NCBI GenBank assembly: GCA_905221605.1
Contig: CAJNDS010001535.1
Span: forward strand, 348,368-412,367
Source of the DNA: Symbiodinium natans
Lineage: Eukaryota; Sar; Dinophyceae; Suessiales; Symbiodiniaceae
Length of the DNA stretch: 64,000 bases
Direction of reading: 5' to 3'
Each line of letters starts with the position of its first letter. Position 1 is the stretch's first letter. The translations under genes and the position numbers were made by a program. Shown here in pieces: positions 50,839 through 60,782 of this stretch. The notes below the pieces were generated by a model that had not been told where the DNA came from, made no database searches, and saw nothing but the letters and a program-made list of their open reading frames with translations.

Positions 50839-53800
50839 ACCCTAAACCCTAAACTCTAAACCCTATACCCTAAACCTCACAGTACCTTGAGGCCGCTGTC
50901 TGGCCGACACTTGACGACAACAGCCGGACAAGTTGGAAGGGATGTTGGGACCGGCACCTTGGACACGAGGAGTGATGTTTAGGGTTTAGGAATAGGGTTT
51001 AGGGTTTAGGGTTTAGGGTTTAGGGGTGTTTAAGGGGTGTGCAAGGAGTGATGCGGGGTTTCGGGATGTTTAGGGTTTAGGGTGCTTTAAGGGGTGTTTA
51101 GGGTCTTAGGGGTTCCGGTCGTTGGGGGTTCAGGGTTGTGGGTGTTAGAGATTTAAATTTTCAACACAATTATGTAACATGTTTTTTGGGTGGGGCTGTG
51201 GTCTCAGATATAAGCCCAAGGGCATGTGTGGGGACTGCCAGCGCGACAATCCGTGCCAAGTTCTGAAGCCCTTTGCTGTCACGCAAGCCCAGAAGGTCAG
51301 AAGCAACTCAGCCCCCGCCTTCTGTGCTGGTGCTTGGGATGTCCCCCCCTTATGCTAAACAGCCCTTACTAGGGAATTGTCGTACCCCCCCCCTACTAGA
51401 ATCCCCATTAGGGGCTTTTAACATGCTTAATGGGAATTATAGAACCCCACCCCCCCCCCCCCCCCTATTAGAATCCCCATTCGGGGCTGTTAGTAGAAGG
51501 GGGAGCATCCTCTAAAACCCCAGCAAACCCTCTAAAAACCCTGGGAATTATAGCACTCCGTACTAGAATCCGCATTCCGGGGCTGTTAGTAGGAGGGGGG
51601 AACAGGCTGAACATCCCAAGCCGGTGCTCAGGTACCTGGACACGGGAACTGTGTCAGCCACCGGGGCCAATGTTCTGAAGGCCAGGCTGCCGGCACACGC
51701 TGCCTAACTTGGGTTTTTGCAGGGTTCTGTAGGGCTTTATCGGTTTTTTAGGGCTTTATAGTTTTTTGGTTTTCATAGCTTTTATAGGATGTTCCCCCTT
51801 ATACTAACAGTCCTTAGCAGGGATTATAATTGGGAGTACTAGAATCCTATTAAGGACTGTTAGTAAAGGGGGAACATCCCAATGCCAAACCACAAAGCTC
51901 TTGCTGCGTTTTTCCCGCGTGACTGCAGCAGCTCTGCATCTGGTGCACTTTAGGGTTTAGGGTTTAGGGTTTAGGGTCTAGGGTTTAGGGTTTAGGGTTT
52001 CGGGTTTAGTGCCTAGGGTTTCAAGAGTCCAGTTGGCCCTGCATGCCAGTCCATCGCCTACGACCCAAAGCGCGACCAGGTGGGGGACTCAGACTTTGGT
52101 TTAGGGTTTAGGGTTTAGGGTTTAGGGTTCAGGGTTCAGGGTCTTAGCTTCTATCCTCACGGAATCCTCCTCTCCAGGGAATCAGGGAATTCGGTACACG
52201 GTGACGTTCATAATCGCTTGAAGGGTTGATGTAGTGGGATGAGAAACGATACCGAGTTCCCTACCCGAAACCCTAAACCCCAAACCCTAAACCCTAAACC
52301 CTCAACCCTAAGCCCTAAGCCCTAAGCCCTAAGCCCTAAACCCCCCCAAAAAGGCATTAAGCCCCAGGTCTACTACGCCTTCCGGCGGAGCACCACACAG
52401 GAGTCCATCTCACGCTTCACCCGCTCCGCCGGCCCTAAAGGCCCAGGCCTGGATGAGGCCTGGACACAGCCTCGGTTGCTTAGGGTTCAGGGTTCAGGGT
52501 TTAGGGTTTAGGGTTTAGGGTTTGGGGTTTGGGGTTTAGGGTTTAGGGTTTGGGGTTTAGGGTTTAGGGTTTAGGGGTTCTACATTCAGCCGGTTCTCTC
52601 CTTCGGGGCTCGTTGTTCTAGCGGGTAAGAACGGTAAGAATACGAAGGACAGCAGCCATCCATCCATCCGGCCATCCAGTATCCCATTCATGGGTTTAGG
52701 GTTCAGGGTTTAGGGTTCAGGGTTTAGGGTTTAGGGTTTAGGGTTCGTTCTCTCTACATCTCTCTTATTGCCACTCCTCCTTACACCTCTCTCTTTCGTA
52801 CCTCTGTTATTGTTTGCTTCGAACGTGCGCCAGCACGTCGCACAGACTTCGACAGGTGGTCTACTCCGGCATATTTTATGAGCGTGGCGCTGAGACTCCT
52901 TCAGGGGTTAGTTCCGGCCAGGACCCAGTGAACCGAATTTGAGCCTTGAGCCCCCAAAACGCGAGGCAAAGCGCAAGTTTCAGAGGTCTTCAAATTCAAG
53001 GGCATGTAGAAACCGAAGAGCGAACCAGGGTTTACCAATCTTTACCACCCTGACCAAGGTTTCCGCCACGGAACGACAAGGGCGCCGCCTACATTGCTGG
53101 CATGGCCCTGGATACGCTCAATGAGCAAATCTATGCCAGGGGCTCGGGGGAGCTATATCTCCTGAGTTCCCAATGGTTCCCTGTTTTTGCTTGGGTGCAC
53201 TGAATATAGGGCCCCCCGTATCATGGGAGTTGTGAACAAGAGATTCCACAATTTTGAGAACTAGCCATCTGTCAAAGCGTGCATGCAGGTCGCGAACTAC
53301 TATGGAAACTCGGCCAAGCAAGCTCTCGCAGTTCTTCCGCTGCCAGAGAACAAGTTTTATCCAGGCCCGCGGTTTTGAAACCCTAAGCCCGAAACCTTAA
53401 ACCCCACACCCTAAGTTGCCATCCAGAAAGGTCAGGGCCCAGTTTGGATTTTGCAGTTGGTACCTGTGTTCCACTTCTCTGCTCGTTTCAAACTATGCAC
53501 CCTAAACATGGGCTTTAGGCGTTCGGGTTTCGGATTTTTAGGTTTTTAGGGTCCCTAAGCACCCTACAGCACCCTTATGCCCGCCTTAAGACTCCACGGC
53601 CTGTGAGGCGACAACAAGGTTGTTCATGCAAAGTACTGGCCCATGGACCTGGTTGCCGATGGCGACGCTCCCATCGCCTGCCTGCCACCTCGGCGTGGTT
53701 ATATCCCAAGCAGGGTTTCGGGGTTTAGATGCCCCAAAGTGGGGAGAAATCTTGCTATTCTAGGAACCCCCTCGGAAACATACACCAGTTTGAAAAACCC

Positions 53801-56800
53801 CCTGCGCAGTCGGATTCGTCGGATCTCGGAACGCTGGCGCAGTCACTGCTATTGTTACGTCTTTGTATTGTTATGACGACTGCGATTTCTATGACGAGTA
53901 CTAGCTACTCAAGCTTTGCCCGGGGCCTAGCCAAGCTCAGACTGATTCCTGAAGCTTCCTCTGCTGCACAGGTATGGACACCAGTCTATCGAACACTCCA
54001 GTGGATATGGCAACCGGAAATGATGCTCAGACCGCACTCGTAGGGGGTGCTTTGAGGCTAACAGCAGAAGCGAGCACCCTAAACCCCAAACCCCAAACCC
54101 TAAACCCTAAGCCCTAAACCCTAAAGCCCAAACCCTAAATCCTAAACCCTAAACCCTCAACTTTGAGGCGAGTACCAGGGAGAGCGTCTTCAGTGGACTC
54201 TCCGTCACACGGGCATGGACATCATCCTCCCGAACCCCGAGGGCATCACGAGGTGCAGGGGTAACGCTGTTGTATATACATATACATATATATATATAGA
54301 TACTTATGTAGATAATATAAATATCTAAATAAAAACACATAAACAAATAAATAAACAATACGTATACACATATGTATATATATATATATATATATACAGA
54401 TATAGCTATTAATTTTTCTTTTTTGGTTTCTCTGCAGTGGCAGGCCCCATATGCATGAGTAGCTTCCGCAAGCGTTCCATCAACTTGCAAAGGGTTCTGG
54501 TCATTTTGTGTTTTCTCGGCATTCGCCTTGAAGCAGTTCTCTGCTTCCCAGGCCAACCGTTCTCGTTTCTAGTCCTCTCGAGGGCCTTAGAAAAGATGAC
54601 GGAAGGGGCTCGTTCAGTTCGGACGCATGCCCGTTAATGTGGAGAGAGACCCACTGCGAGGTTCATGATCACGGACACATCCAACAACCTCGCAGTGCTG
54701 CCCCCGAAGCCTTCGCTCCTGGGTCGGACCGCGCCGTTCAACTGGACCCAGTTCTTCAGAATGCTGCCCCACGCGAAGATCGGTACGAGCAAGGTGAACG
54801 GCTGGAACTACCTCAGCACACCGGTGACCACCTCCGACCTGGGCTACCAGCCGTCCTTTGACCTCTGCGCAGAGCTCTGCGCCACCTTCTGGCGCAACGG
54901 CACGCAGCGCTGCGTGGCCTTCGACTGGCGCATGTCCAACCACGACTGCGAGTACATGAAGGACCCCGCAGAGCTCACAAGTGACCCCTTCAGAGTGAGA
55001 ACCAGTGAGATGTACTCTACGGGTAGAACATACTAGATGCATTTAACTGATGCTTCAAAGATGCTCTTTTATATGATACTTCAAAGATGCTCTTTTATAT
55101 GATACTTCAAAGATGCTGTCCATGGAAGATATAAAGTGAGACATGGGAGCTGCAGGACCAAGGCATGCTCCCGAACCATACAAAGAGCTGTGCCTACTCG
55201 AACAGCGGCGCCCAGGAAGCATCCGGGTGTAACCCTAAACCCTAAACCCTAAACCCTAAACCCTAAACCCTAAACCCTAAACCCTAAACCCTAAACCCTA
55301 AACCCTAAACCCTAAAAATCTTGCAGCTGAGCGGGTAGCGAAGCTGCTGAGTCGCGAGCCAGAAACCCAAAAAAGCCCTTCCTGATCCCAGGCTTGTCTT
55401 GCATGTTCGCCCTGGTGGACTTGACGGATTCCGCGGACAAGTGGACCATGTGGCCCAACCCCTGCTTCACCATGCCAACAGCAGACAGCGACGGCAATGC
55501 CTGGATCATTGCCGAATCCGGCTACGCTCCCGCTGGGGGGTGGCCCAGCTACGTGTGGCGCGTCCGCAACTGTGTCATGAAGCAGTGTGAGCTTCCCTCA
55601 TTCCTAGACCCTAGGCCCTAAGCCCTAAGCCCTAAACCCTACTACTCTCTGCCTTCGCCTTCGGCCTTCCTTCTGTCAGGCGCGAGGGGTACAGCTTTGA
55701 CAAGGAGCGGACGTTAACGTTCTTTCTGAGAGACGAGCTCCTTGCAGACACCGCGGAGGCACAGGTCTTGCGCGACACGTGGAGGCAGGCGGTTCCGAAT
55801 GCCCGCGCCTTGCCTCTCTTTTTCTATGTCTTTCTTGCCTTTTTTGGTTTCCTTAGGAAACGGGGGGGGGGGGAGGGGCTTTTAGGGCTAGGTCAGGTTG
55901 CACGGCGCGTGATTCAGAAACCGGACCGATTCAGAAACCGCCGCTCAGGAAACCAGGATTCAGGACATCAGCACTCAGGAAACTCCGGTGCTTCAGGAAA
56001 CTGCGGGTCAAGAAACTAGGCGATTCAGGAAAAGAAGCGGCAGTTCAGGAGACCATGCGATACATGAACTTGATGCTCCCTCTTCCGGCTCTACCATCTA
56101 CTGCTGACAAAGCAACGGGCGGGGGGTGGGGGTGGGGGAGGTGGGGGGGAATGATAAGGCTCATGCCAAGGGTGCTTTTAGAAAGCTTTGCGATTCCCGA
56201 ATCGCGTCTCCAGCTTCCGAATCCGAATGTTTAGCTTCCCAAATCCGCACTTCTTAAACTTAGTTTCCCGAATCTGCATTTTCCAGTTTCCCGAATCACG
56301 CTTTTTCAGCTTCCGAGCCCGCGCGTTTTCAGCTTCTCCGCCGCTGACTGGTTATGTGCATACCCAGGCTGGTATGGTAGCACCGACCACATGGACTACG
56401 TCGTGGGCGACCACGCAAAGAACGGAAACGCCGTCTTCCCAGGCGACCAGCTACCCGTGATCTTCAAGACCCGCGTCCCTTTGTCGTGGTTGGGTAACAT
56501 TTTACATGCTTAAGGGTACTTACACCCAATAAGGAACGAACAGTTTAGTTTTTTATATCACGACCATCAAGAAACAGGTCCAGGGGGTGGATCCGGATGA
56601 GACCAACCCAAAGGCTGTGCCCACGGCCCCAGCTTCCTGCTTCAACAGCGACCAAACCGTGACCACCACGACGCCCACGTCTGGTGGTGGAGGTGGTAAC
56701 ACGGGCAGTTCTACGACCAGCAACCCAAGTAGTGATTCCGGTGGCGTCTCGTCGACCTCAACCACGAGCTCCGAGGGCACGAGCAACCCAGTGCTGGGTG

Positions 56801-56868
56801 GGACCTCAGAGACGAAGGGTCTGGCAGCTCCAGCTCTGCTGTTCCTGGTTCTCTTCGCCAACGCTTGA
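48230..56868 (+). CDS. GPI-anchored beta-propeller/PAN surface protein gene (interrupted)
   Basis: A split gene with many phase-consistent junctions. Exons: 48230-48271, 48403-48604 (VKIAIDPDAEIIYWFSPQ), 50087-50212 (LYLDVSGWTPSQGVF), 50322-50366 (YSLIVACDGTLLSHE), 50883-50971, 51208-51295 (CGDCQRDNPC), 51632-~51690, 52035-52079 (SIAYDPKRDQ), 52368-52474 (VYYAFRRSTTQESISRF), 53059-~53150 (GMALDTLNEQIYARGSG), possibly 53619-53714 and 53972-54045, 54168-54252, 54661-55004 (PAN-like), 55392-55584, 55680-~55790, 56368-56474 and 56578-56868. Junction phases agree at 48604/50087, 50212/50322, 50971/51208, 52079/52368, 52474/53059, 54252/54661, 55004/55392, 55584/55680 and 56474/56578, all GT-AG. 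Repeated [LI]Y-hydrophobic strands and the A-x-D-P element indicate six-bladed YWTD/NHL-type propeller units. The C-terminus is a Ser/Thr/Gly stalk and hydrophobic tail. The protein is predicted to sit on the cell surface and bind protein or carbohydrate; the ligand is unknown. The true start exon was not identified. Confidence 0.6.
48403..48604 (+). CDS. propeller exon
   Basis: The acceptor is cttctgtgcag (48402); an alternative acceptor lies at 48431. It reads AVEVLYKQTTQLFPGNDDTV and VKIAIDPDAEIIYWFSPQ. The apparent TAG at the end is split by the donor CA|GTAGAA, giving Q, and the frame continues into LYLDVSG at 50087. Confidence 0.55.
48660..49930 (+). other. 1.3-kb repeat-free insert within an intron, with coding-like blocks
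   Basis: The intron 48605-50086 holds a segment without telomere-like arrays. The blocks GLVYDFNMPWSVLGELSGCC (about 49030-49100) and NAAAKRLEKRLANYRKKLAG, then ARARQVATAQKSSLTSKLQQ to TAG (49545), read on the + strand. It may be a nested retrogene, or exons belonging to another isoform. No family is recognised. Confidence 0.4.
50087..50212 (+). CDS. propeller exon
   Basis: The acceptor is aacggag, after CCCTAAA repeats. It reads LYLDVSGWTPSQGVFEPCDV and on to HYAYGSWPLDMAPATLG. Its two leftover bases join the next exon across a 109-bp intron. It parallels LYYIDVSGLTDDG in the block at 43.6 kb. Confidence 0.6.
50213..50321 (+). other. 109-bp telomere-repeat hairpin intron
   Basis: Begins GTTGTTTAGGG, carries six TTTAGGG units, a short loop TACCCCAA, CCCTAAACCCTAAAC and GAACCCTAAAC, and ends GGGCTGAG. 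Both splice sites are canonical and the flanking exons agree in phase (GG|G). The arms can pair over at least 16 bp. Confidence 0.65.
50322..50366 (+). CDS. propeller exon
   Basis: Reads YSLIVACDGTLLSHE, with donor GTGAATGC. Reading on past the donor gives another 66 codons to TGA at 50563, so a retained-intron or terminal variant is conceivable. Confidence 0.5.
   Translation, partial: VLPDCRLRWHTPQP
50883..50971 (+). CDS. exon
   Basis: Reads YLEAAVWPTLDDNSRTSWKG and on to CWDRHLGHE. The donor GTGATGTTTAGGG leaves GA, which joins A-TAT-AAG at 51208 to give GHEEYKPKG. Confidence 0.55.
51208..51295 (+). CDS. exon, Cys-rich
   Basis: The acceptor is gtggtctcag and the donor GTCAGAAG (or GA two codons earlier). 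It reads YKPKGMCGDCQRDNPCQVLK and on to PFAVTQAQK. Confidence 0.55.
51339..51617. mobile_element. cluster of degenerate MITE family A copies
   Basis: Repeated fragments with CCCCCTTATGCTAA, GAATCCCCATTAGGGGC, GGCTGTTAGTAGAAGGGGG and homopolymer C/G runs, apparently two or three overlapping or nested copies. Confidence 0.55.
51787..51880. mobile_element. MITE family A, best full-length copy
   Basis: A 94-bp palindrome: GGATGTTCCCCCTTATACTAACAGTCCTTA at the left, its near-exact complement ending AAGGGGGAACATCC at the right, and a middle with GGGATTATAATTGGG. It has no coding capacity. Confidence 0.8.
52080..52367 (+). other. telomere-repeat intron, phase-verified
   Basis: CAG|GTGGGGGACTC ... 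CCCCAG|GTC joins SIAYDPKRDQ to VYYAFRRS in phase 0. The 5' half carries TTTAGGG units (52098-52143) and the 3' half CCCTAAA/CCCTAAG units (52264-52345). Confidence 0.6.
52368..52474 (+). CDS. propeller exon
   Basis: Reads VYYAFRRSTTQESISRFTRS and on to AGPKGPGLDEAWTQP. The donor GTTGCTTAGGG leaves CG, completed by G at 53059 to give R. Confidence 0.6.
53059..53150 (+). CDS. propeller exon
   Basis: The acceptor is tgaccaag. It reads FPPRNDKGAAYIAGMALDTL and NEQIYARGSG, with the A-x-D / IYARG pattern of a YWTD-like blade. The donor is unresolved; a palindromic repeat starts near 53145. Confidence 0.55.
54168..54252 (+). CDS. propeller exon
   Basis: The acceptor is aactttgag, after a CCCTAAA array, and the donor GTGCAGGG. 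It reads EYQGERLQWTLRHTGMDIIL and on to PNPEGIT. The leftover AG joins G-TTC-ATG at 54661 to give R-F-M. Confidence 0.55.
54661..55004 (+). CDS. propeller end plus PAN/Apple-like domain exon
   Basis: Reads FMITDTSNNLAVLPPKPSLL, then WTQFFRMLPHAKIGTSKVNG, then the Cys-rich SFDLCAELCATFW, RCVAFDWRMSNHDCEYM. The C-x3-C ... C ... C spacing and the order of aromatic residues fit a PAN/Apple fold used for protein or sugar binding. The donor A|GTGAGATG gives phase 1, matching 55392. Confidence 0.6.
55045..55115. repeat. short tandem repeat, about 29-bp unit
   Basis: TGATACTTCAAAGATGCTC with TTTTATA recurs about 2.5 times, in an intron. Confidence 0.8.
55392..55584 (+). CDS. exon
   Basis: The acceptor is gatcccag and the donor GTGTGAGC. 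It reads CMFALVDLTDSADKWTMWPN, MPTADSDGNAWIIAESGYAP and YVWRVRNCVMKQ, another propeller-like blade. It joins in phase to REGYSFDKERT at 55680. Confidence 0.6.
55680..55790 (+). CDS. exon
   Basis: The acceptor is ttctgtcag. It reads REGYSFDKERTLTFFLRDEL and LADTAEAQVLRDTWRQA. The 3' end is unresolved. Confidence 0.5.
55920..56340. repeat. short dispersed motifs (TTCAGGAAAC, TTCCCGAATC)
   Basis: An irregular run of ATTCAGGAAAC-like words (55920-56060) is followed by TTTCCCGAATC-like words (56190-56310), roughly inverse in sense. It lies in the intron before the exon at 56368. Confidence 0.5.
56368..56474 (+). CDS. exon
   Basis: The acceptor is catacccag. It reads WYGSTDHMDYVVGDHAKNGN and AVFPGDQLPVIFKTR. 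The donor GTCCCTTTG in phase 0 agrees with the last exon. Confidence 0.55.
56578..56868 (+). CDS. terminal exon with Ser/Thr stalk and GPI-type tail
   Basis: The acceptor is aagaaacag. It reads VQGVDPDETNPKAVPTAPAS, a long Thr/Ser/Gly-rich stretch, then GLAAPALLFLVLFANA and TGA. The hydrophobic C-terminus with no basic tail after a small-residue region fits a GPI-anchor signal. Confidence 0.65.
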   Translation, partial: VQGVDPDETNPKAVPTAPASCFNSDQTVTTTTPTSGGGGGNTGSSTTSNPSSDSGGVSSTSTTSSEGTSNPVLGGTSETKGLAAPALLFLVLFANA

Positions 56869-57691
56869 TGTGTCTCGGAATCTCCAACTTGACTCTGCCA
56901 GGGAGGTGGACTTATCTCAGTCTTGCATGACTGGCTCCTGCGCAGAAGCCGCTGTGCAGGGGCGGAATCGGTGAGCTTGGAGACAGCAGCCAATGCTCTC
57001 ACACAGCCATGAACTGTTTCAATCCGTCCCTGACGCCAGCCTAGCATTTGCGGGAGTGAGGCTCAGTGAATACTCGAAGTACTCGTGTGACCTACAATGC
57101 ACCTCAGCTGATGCCTTCCCCGCCACCCAGTCAGAGTCCGTGTCATTAATGAGAGCTTCCCTGAGGGACCCAACGTGCGACTTTGAAAGACCTGCACCAC
57201 GATGCCGTTTCCTTTCGGGGCCTGGCTTCTGCCTGGCCTCAGCCCTCACGAACAGAGATCCCTGAATCACAGTTTTGTTAGGAAGATACTCCTTCTCTCA
57301 TAGAGTATGGACTTTAAGGCTTTACATAGTCCTCAATGAAGGTGTCGCTTTGCTCAAGCAATTGGTTCCTTGTCTCCGGCCGGTCTCGGAACGGTAGCGG
57401 CAGCTGAATTCGAAAGCCTCGGCGCGTACACAGTGCCTTCGCTGGTTCTTTGCATCGCAGATGGTTCAAAAAGTACAATGAGACTCTTATGCTGGCAGAG
57501 TTCAACCCCTCAAAAGTTGTCCATATCCGAAAAGGCCCGAGGATTCTTAAACCTGAATTCTTAAACCTGAAGTCTTAAACCTCCGGAAACCCTGAAATCC
57601 GAAAACCCCTAAAACCCTTCAACCCCAAATCCCGACGTCTTAAAGCCCTGAAACCCTGAACCTTAAACCCTGACACCCCGCGAAAACCCCT

Positions 57692-57777
57692 GCACTCACG
57701 GTCCTTAATAGGGATTATAAAAGGGGGGGTACTATAATCCCTATTGAGGACTGTTAGTATAAGGGGGGAACATCCCA
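57692..57777. mobile_element. MITE family A copy
   Basis: ACTCACGGTCCTTAATAGGG ... ACTATAATCCCTATTGAGG then CTGTTAGTATAAGGGGGGAAC. The left tip is missing. Confidence 0.7.
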
Positions 57778-57784
57778 ACCTATG

Positions 57785-58015
57785 CCCTAAACCCTAAACC
57801 CTAAACCCTAAACCCTAAACCCTAAACCCTAAACCCTAAACCCTAAACCCTAAACCCTAAACCCTAAACCCTAAACCCTACAATCTAAACCCTAACCCCA
57901 AACCCTAAACCCTAAACCCTACACCTTATACCCTAAACCCTAAACCCTAAGCCCTAAACCCTAAACCCAGAACCCTGAACCCTGAACCCTGAACCCTGAA
58001 CCGTAAACCCTAAAC
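57785..58015. repeat. CCCTAAA array, about 230 bp
   Basis: One of the longest arrays. The first part is perfect, later with CCCTGAA and CCCTACA variants. It ends about 30 bp before the exon at 58044. Confidence 0.9.
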
Positions 58016-58043
58016 TTACCCCACGCTGAGGTCCACTTGGCAG

Positions 58044-58119
58044 GTAATCTCAAGATCTTTGGCCCGGCGCCGAAGGCCCCGGCAGAGGGATCCCCAAATG
58101 CCTGCGACCCCTGGGTGTG
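58044..58119 (+). CDS. candidate exon with GTTTAGGG donor
   Basis: The acceptor is acttggcag. It reads NLKIFGPAPKAPAEGSPNAC and on to DPWV, ending TG|GTTTAGGG. Confidence 0.5.
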
Positions 58120-58177
58120 GTTTAGGGTTTAGGGTTTAGGGTTTAGGGTTCAGGGTTTAGGGTGTAGGGTTTAGGGC

Positions 58178-58910
58178 GTGCCAAACGGAAGCGCGCTTTG
58201 GGAGTGCAGTAGTCTGCAGACCTACCCACCTCAAGACCACCCACTTACAACTCTCAAGGAAGTAAGACCTTCCTTTATTTTTTACGAAGCATCACATGGG
58301 TCAGCACTCACGCCTTTTTGGGGACCTCCACAAGGTGCGTGGACCAGGCACAAAGCTGCAGCAGGGTTGGGGCAGCAGCCCTGCCTGCCGAGTGCACAGA
58401 CGCAAAGCGGAGGCAGGGCCGGAGGGCGGGGCCAGGAAACACATAGCACCAAGACAGTGTGCGGACAGCTTGGTTGGCGCGAAGGGGCAGAGCCAGGCAA
58501 CACAGGACAAACGGTGAACTGGACGACGAACTCCAGAGGCTTAAGCCTCCCATCAGAATCCAGAAAGTGACTAATGCCATAAAGGATGCAGAAGAAACAG
58601 CGGGTCATAGGAGTGGGGCGCTAGTTGTGGACATAGGGACTTGTCGGAGGATCGGCGGGCACGAAGCTACTGTTGGGCAAACGTCTCCATGATGGTCCCT
58701 TTGTGGTACGCGGGTGACTTAAATTTGTTTGGCAGCAGGACCCCCCAACAAAGTCTAGGACTAAGGTTCTTTCAGGTTTAAGCAAGCGGGTTTGTTTTTT
58801 TGTTTGTGCTGTTGTGTCACATGAGGCCAGCCCCGTCCCGCCACAATAGCAAAAACGAGAATGCACAACAGCAACTACCGCCCCGACATCAAAGAACAGC
58901 CCGGGACACT
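58178..58910. other. repeat-free stretch, no convincing gene
   Basis: Open frames on both strands (up to 130 codons on +, 108 on -) have biased composition and no supporting motif. It may hold an inserted element. Confidence 0.35.
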
Positions 58911-59315
58911 AAAGACCCTAAACCCCAAACCCTAAACTCCAAGGGCCCAAACTCCCAAACTCTAAACACTCAACCCCAAACCCCAAAGACCCTGAACCCT
59001 AAACACCAAACGCCCTAAACCCCCGATATACTCTTCAGAACCTCGGGGGGCTAGTGTGAAGCCAGAAGCAATGGGTGAGCACTGGACCCGCTCAGCTAGT
59101 AAGCATAACATTCCTAAACCCTCAGCCCTAAAACCTTAGACCATACACCCTAGACCCTAAACTCCTACATAGTCAACTCCTAAACAGCTCGATAAACCCC
59201 AAGCCCCAAACTCTAAACTCCTAGACTCGAAACTCCTAAACCCTAACCCCAAACCCCAAACCCTAAACCCTAAACCCTAGACCCTAAACCCTCAACCCTA
59301 AACCCTAAACCCTAA

Positions 59316-59450
59316 ACTCCTAAACTCCTAAACTCCTAAACTCCTAAACTCCTAAACTCCTAAACTCCTAAACTCCTAAACTCCTAAACTCCTAAACTCC
59401 TAAACTCCTAAACTCCTAAACTCCTAAACTCCTAAACTCCTAAACTCCTA
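59316..59450. repeat. CTCCTAAA octamer array
   Basis: About 16 perfect 8-bp CTCCTAAA units directly continue a CCCTAAA array. It is a homogenised variant of the telomere-like unit with a one-base change and one-base expansion. Confidence 0.93.
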
Positions 59451-59469
59451 AACCCTAGACCTTCGCAAG

Positions 59470-59556
59470 GTGCAGTCTTCGGAACCAGCAGTGCCCGAGA
59501 CCGATGCGGTGATTCGTTTCGCAGGCAGCATCCCAACATGCAGAGAGCCCTTAAGT
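59470..59556 (+). CDS. candidate exon
   Basis: The acceptor is ccttcgcaag and the donor GTAGAGTTTGG. It reads VQSSEPAVPETDAVIRFAGS and on to IPTCREPLS, 29 codons. Confidence 0.45.
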
Positions 59557-59655
59557 GTAGAGTTTGGGGCGGGAACCCTAAACCCGAAACCCTAAACCCC
59601 CGAACCCCTCCCACCCCCCCTGGGTTTCACCGACTTTCACCTCCACCCTCCGCAG

Positions 59656-59755
59656 GATGGGGCTTCCCGGGTGCGTCGCTTGTCGCGCGCGTGTCGAAGC
59701 CATGGCTGAACATCGAGGATGAGCTGGCGAGGGAGTGCAGGCCATGCCGTGAATG
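59656..59755 (+). CDS. candidate terminal exon
   Basis: The acceptor is accctccgcag. It reads GFPGASLVARVSKPWLNIED and ELARECRPCRECSEP, then TAA within the following CCCTAAA array, so the true donor or stop is unclear. Confidence 0.4.
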
Positions 59756-59831
59756 TTCTGAACCCTAAACCCTGAACTTTAAACCCTAAACCCTAAATCC
59801 TAAACCCTAAACCCTAAACCCTAAACCTTAG

Positions 59832-59910
59832 CATTCCGTGCGTCGCGGCTCCGCCTGCTTGGAGGCTTTGCCGTGTGGAGTCGCCGTCTGCCTTGTTGCT
59901 GCCACAGTTC
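59832..59910 (+). CDS. candidate exon
   Basis: After aaaccttag it reads RGSACLEALPCGVAVCLVAA and remains open to a TAG at about 59955. It is hydrophobic, possibly a membrane or signal segment. Confidence 0.3.
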
Positions 59911-60089
59911 GCATCTGTGTCACCGCTGTTGTACCACCGGAGCACCATCTTCCGTAGACATATGATGTGACTCTAAATCATGTCCATGATTTTAGGGTGC
60001 CGCATCATATAGGGGACCCAAAACTTGACCCAAATTTAGAGAGCTACCCATATCAGACTGTGTCGCCTCTGCCCATGCTTGAATCGAAG

Positions 60090-60172
60090 CCTGCCATGCC
60101 GGTACTAAGGCTGTGCCCATACACGCGTTCCGGGATGCCTGCAGAGGCTCATGTGAACGCACCTCCCTTAGG
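60090..60172 (+). CDS. candidate exon with GTTTAGGG donor
   Basis: The acceptor is aatcgaag. It reads PAMPVLRLCPYTRSGMPAEA, ending TTAGG|GTTTAGGG. Confidence 0.35.
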
Positions 60173-60535
60173 GTTTAGGGTTTAGGGTTTAGGGTTTAGG
60201 GTTAGCACATGATGCAATATGCCGAGTTTGTGTGTGTGCTCCTGCTCTTTCGTGCCCTGTCTGAAGCAAGGTCACGCTTTTTCTGGCCGGCTCCCCAAAC
60301 AGAACACATGGGTGTGAGCGTTGGTCCGAAGATGTCTGAAGTGCTGGCTCTTTATGATGTGAGGGTTCCTCTCAATTAGGGCCCCCTCTTTCGTTGCGTT
60401 TAGAAAGGCTCAAGGTCCATGAAAGCCTAAACCCTAAACCCTAAACCCCTAAACCCCTAAACCCTAAACCCTAAACCCTAAACCCTAAACCCTAAACCCT
60501 AAACCCTAAACCCTAAACCCGTGAAAACAGAACAG

Positions 60536-60621
60536 CCCCAGAGCGTCGCCGTGAGGTCGATGCGGCACGGATGGACCCAAAGCTCGGTTGCCAGGACGTG
60601 CAGTGCAACCTTTCCCTCAGG
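60536..60621 (+). CDS. candidate exon with GTTTAGGG donor
   Basis: The acceptor is acagaacag, after a CCCTAAA array. It reads PERRREVDAARMDPKLGCQD and on to VQCNLSLR, ending AGG|GTTTAGGG. Confidence 0.45.
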
Positions 60622-60737
60622 GTTTAGGGTTTGGGGTTTAGGGTTTAGGGTTTAGGATTTAGGGTTTCGGGTTTAGGGTATTGTATAATGCACTACAATT
60701 CCATGGAAGACGTGCCGACTTCTTATTGCGGCCGCAG

Positions 60738-60782
60738 GACGGAGCGCAGGTGAGCTTTCAGAACTTGACGATCTTCCGTCAG
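60738..60782 (+). CDS. candidate short exon
   Basis: The acceptor is gcggccgcag. It reads DGAQVSFQNLTIFRQ. An internal GTGAGC could be the donor instead. Confidence 0.3.
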
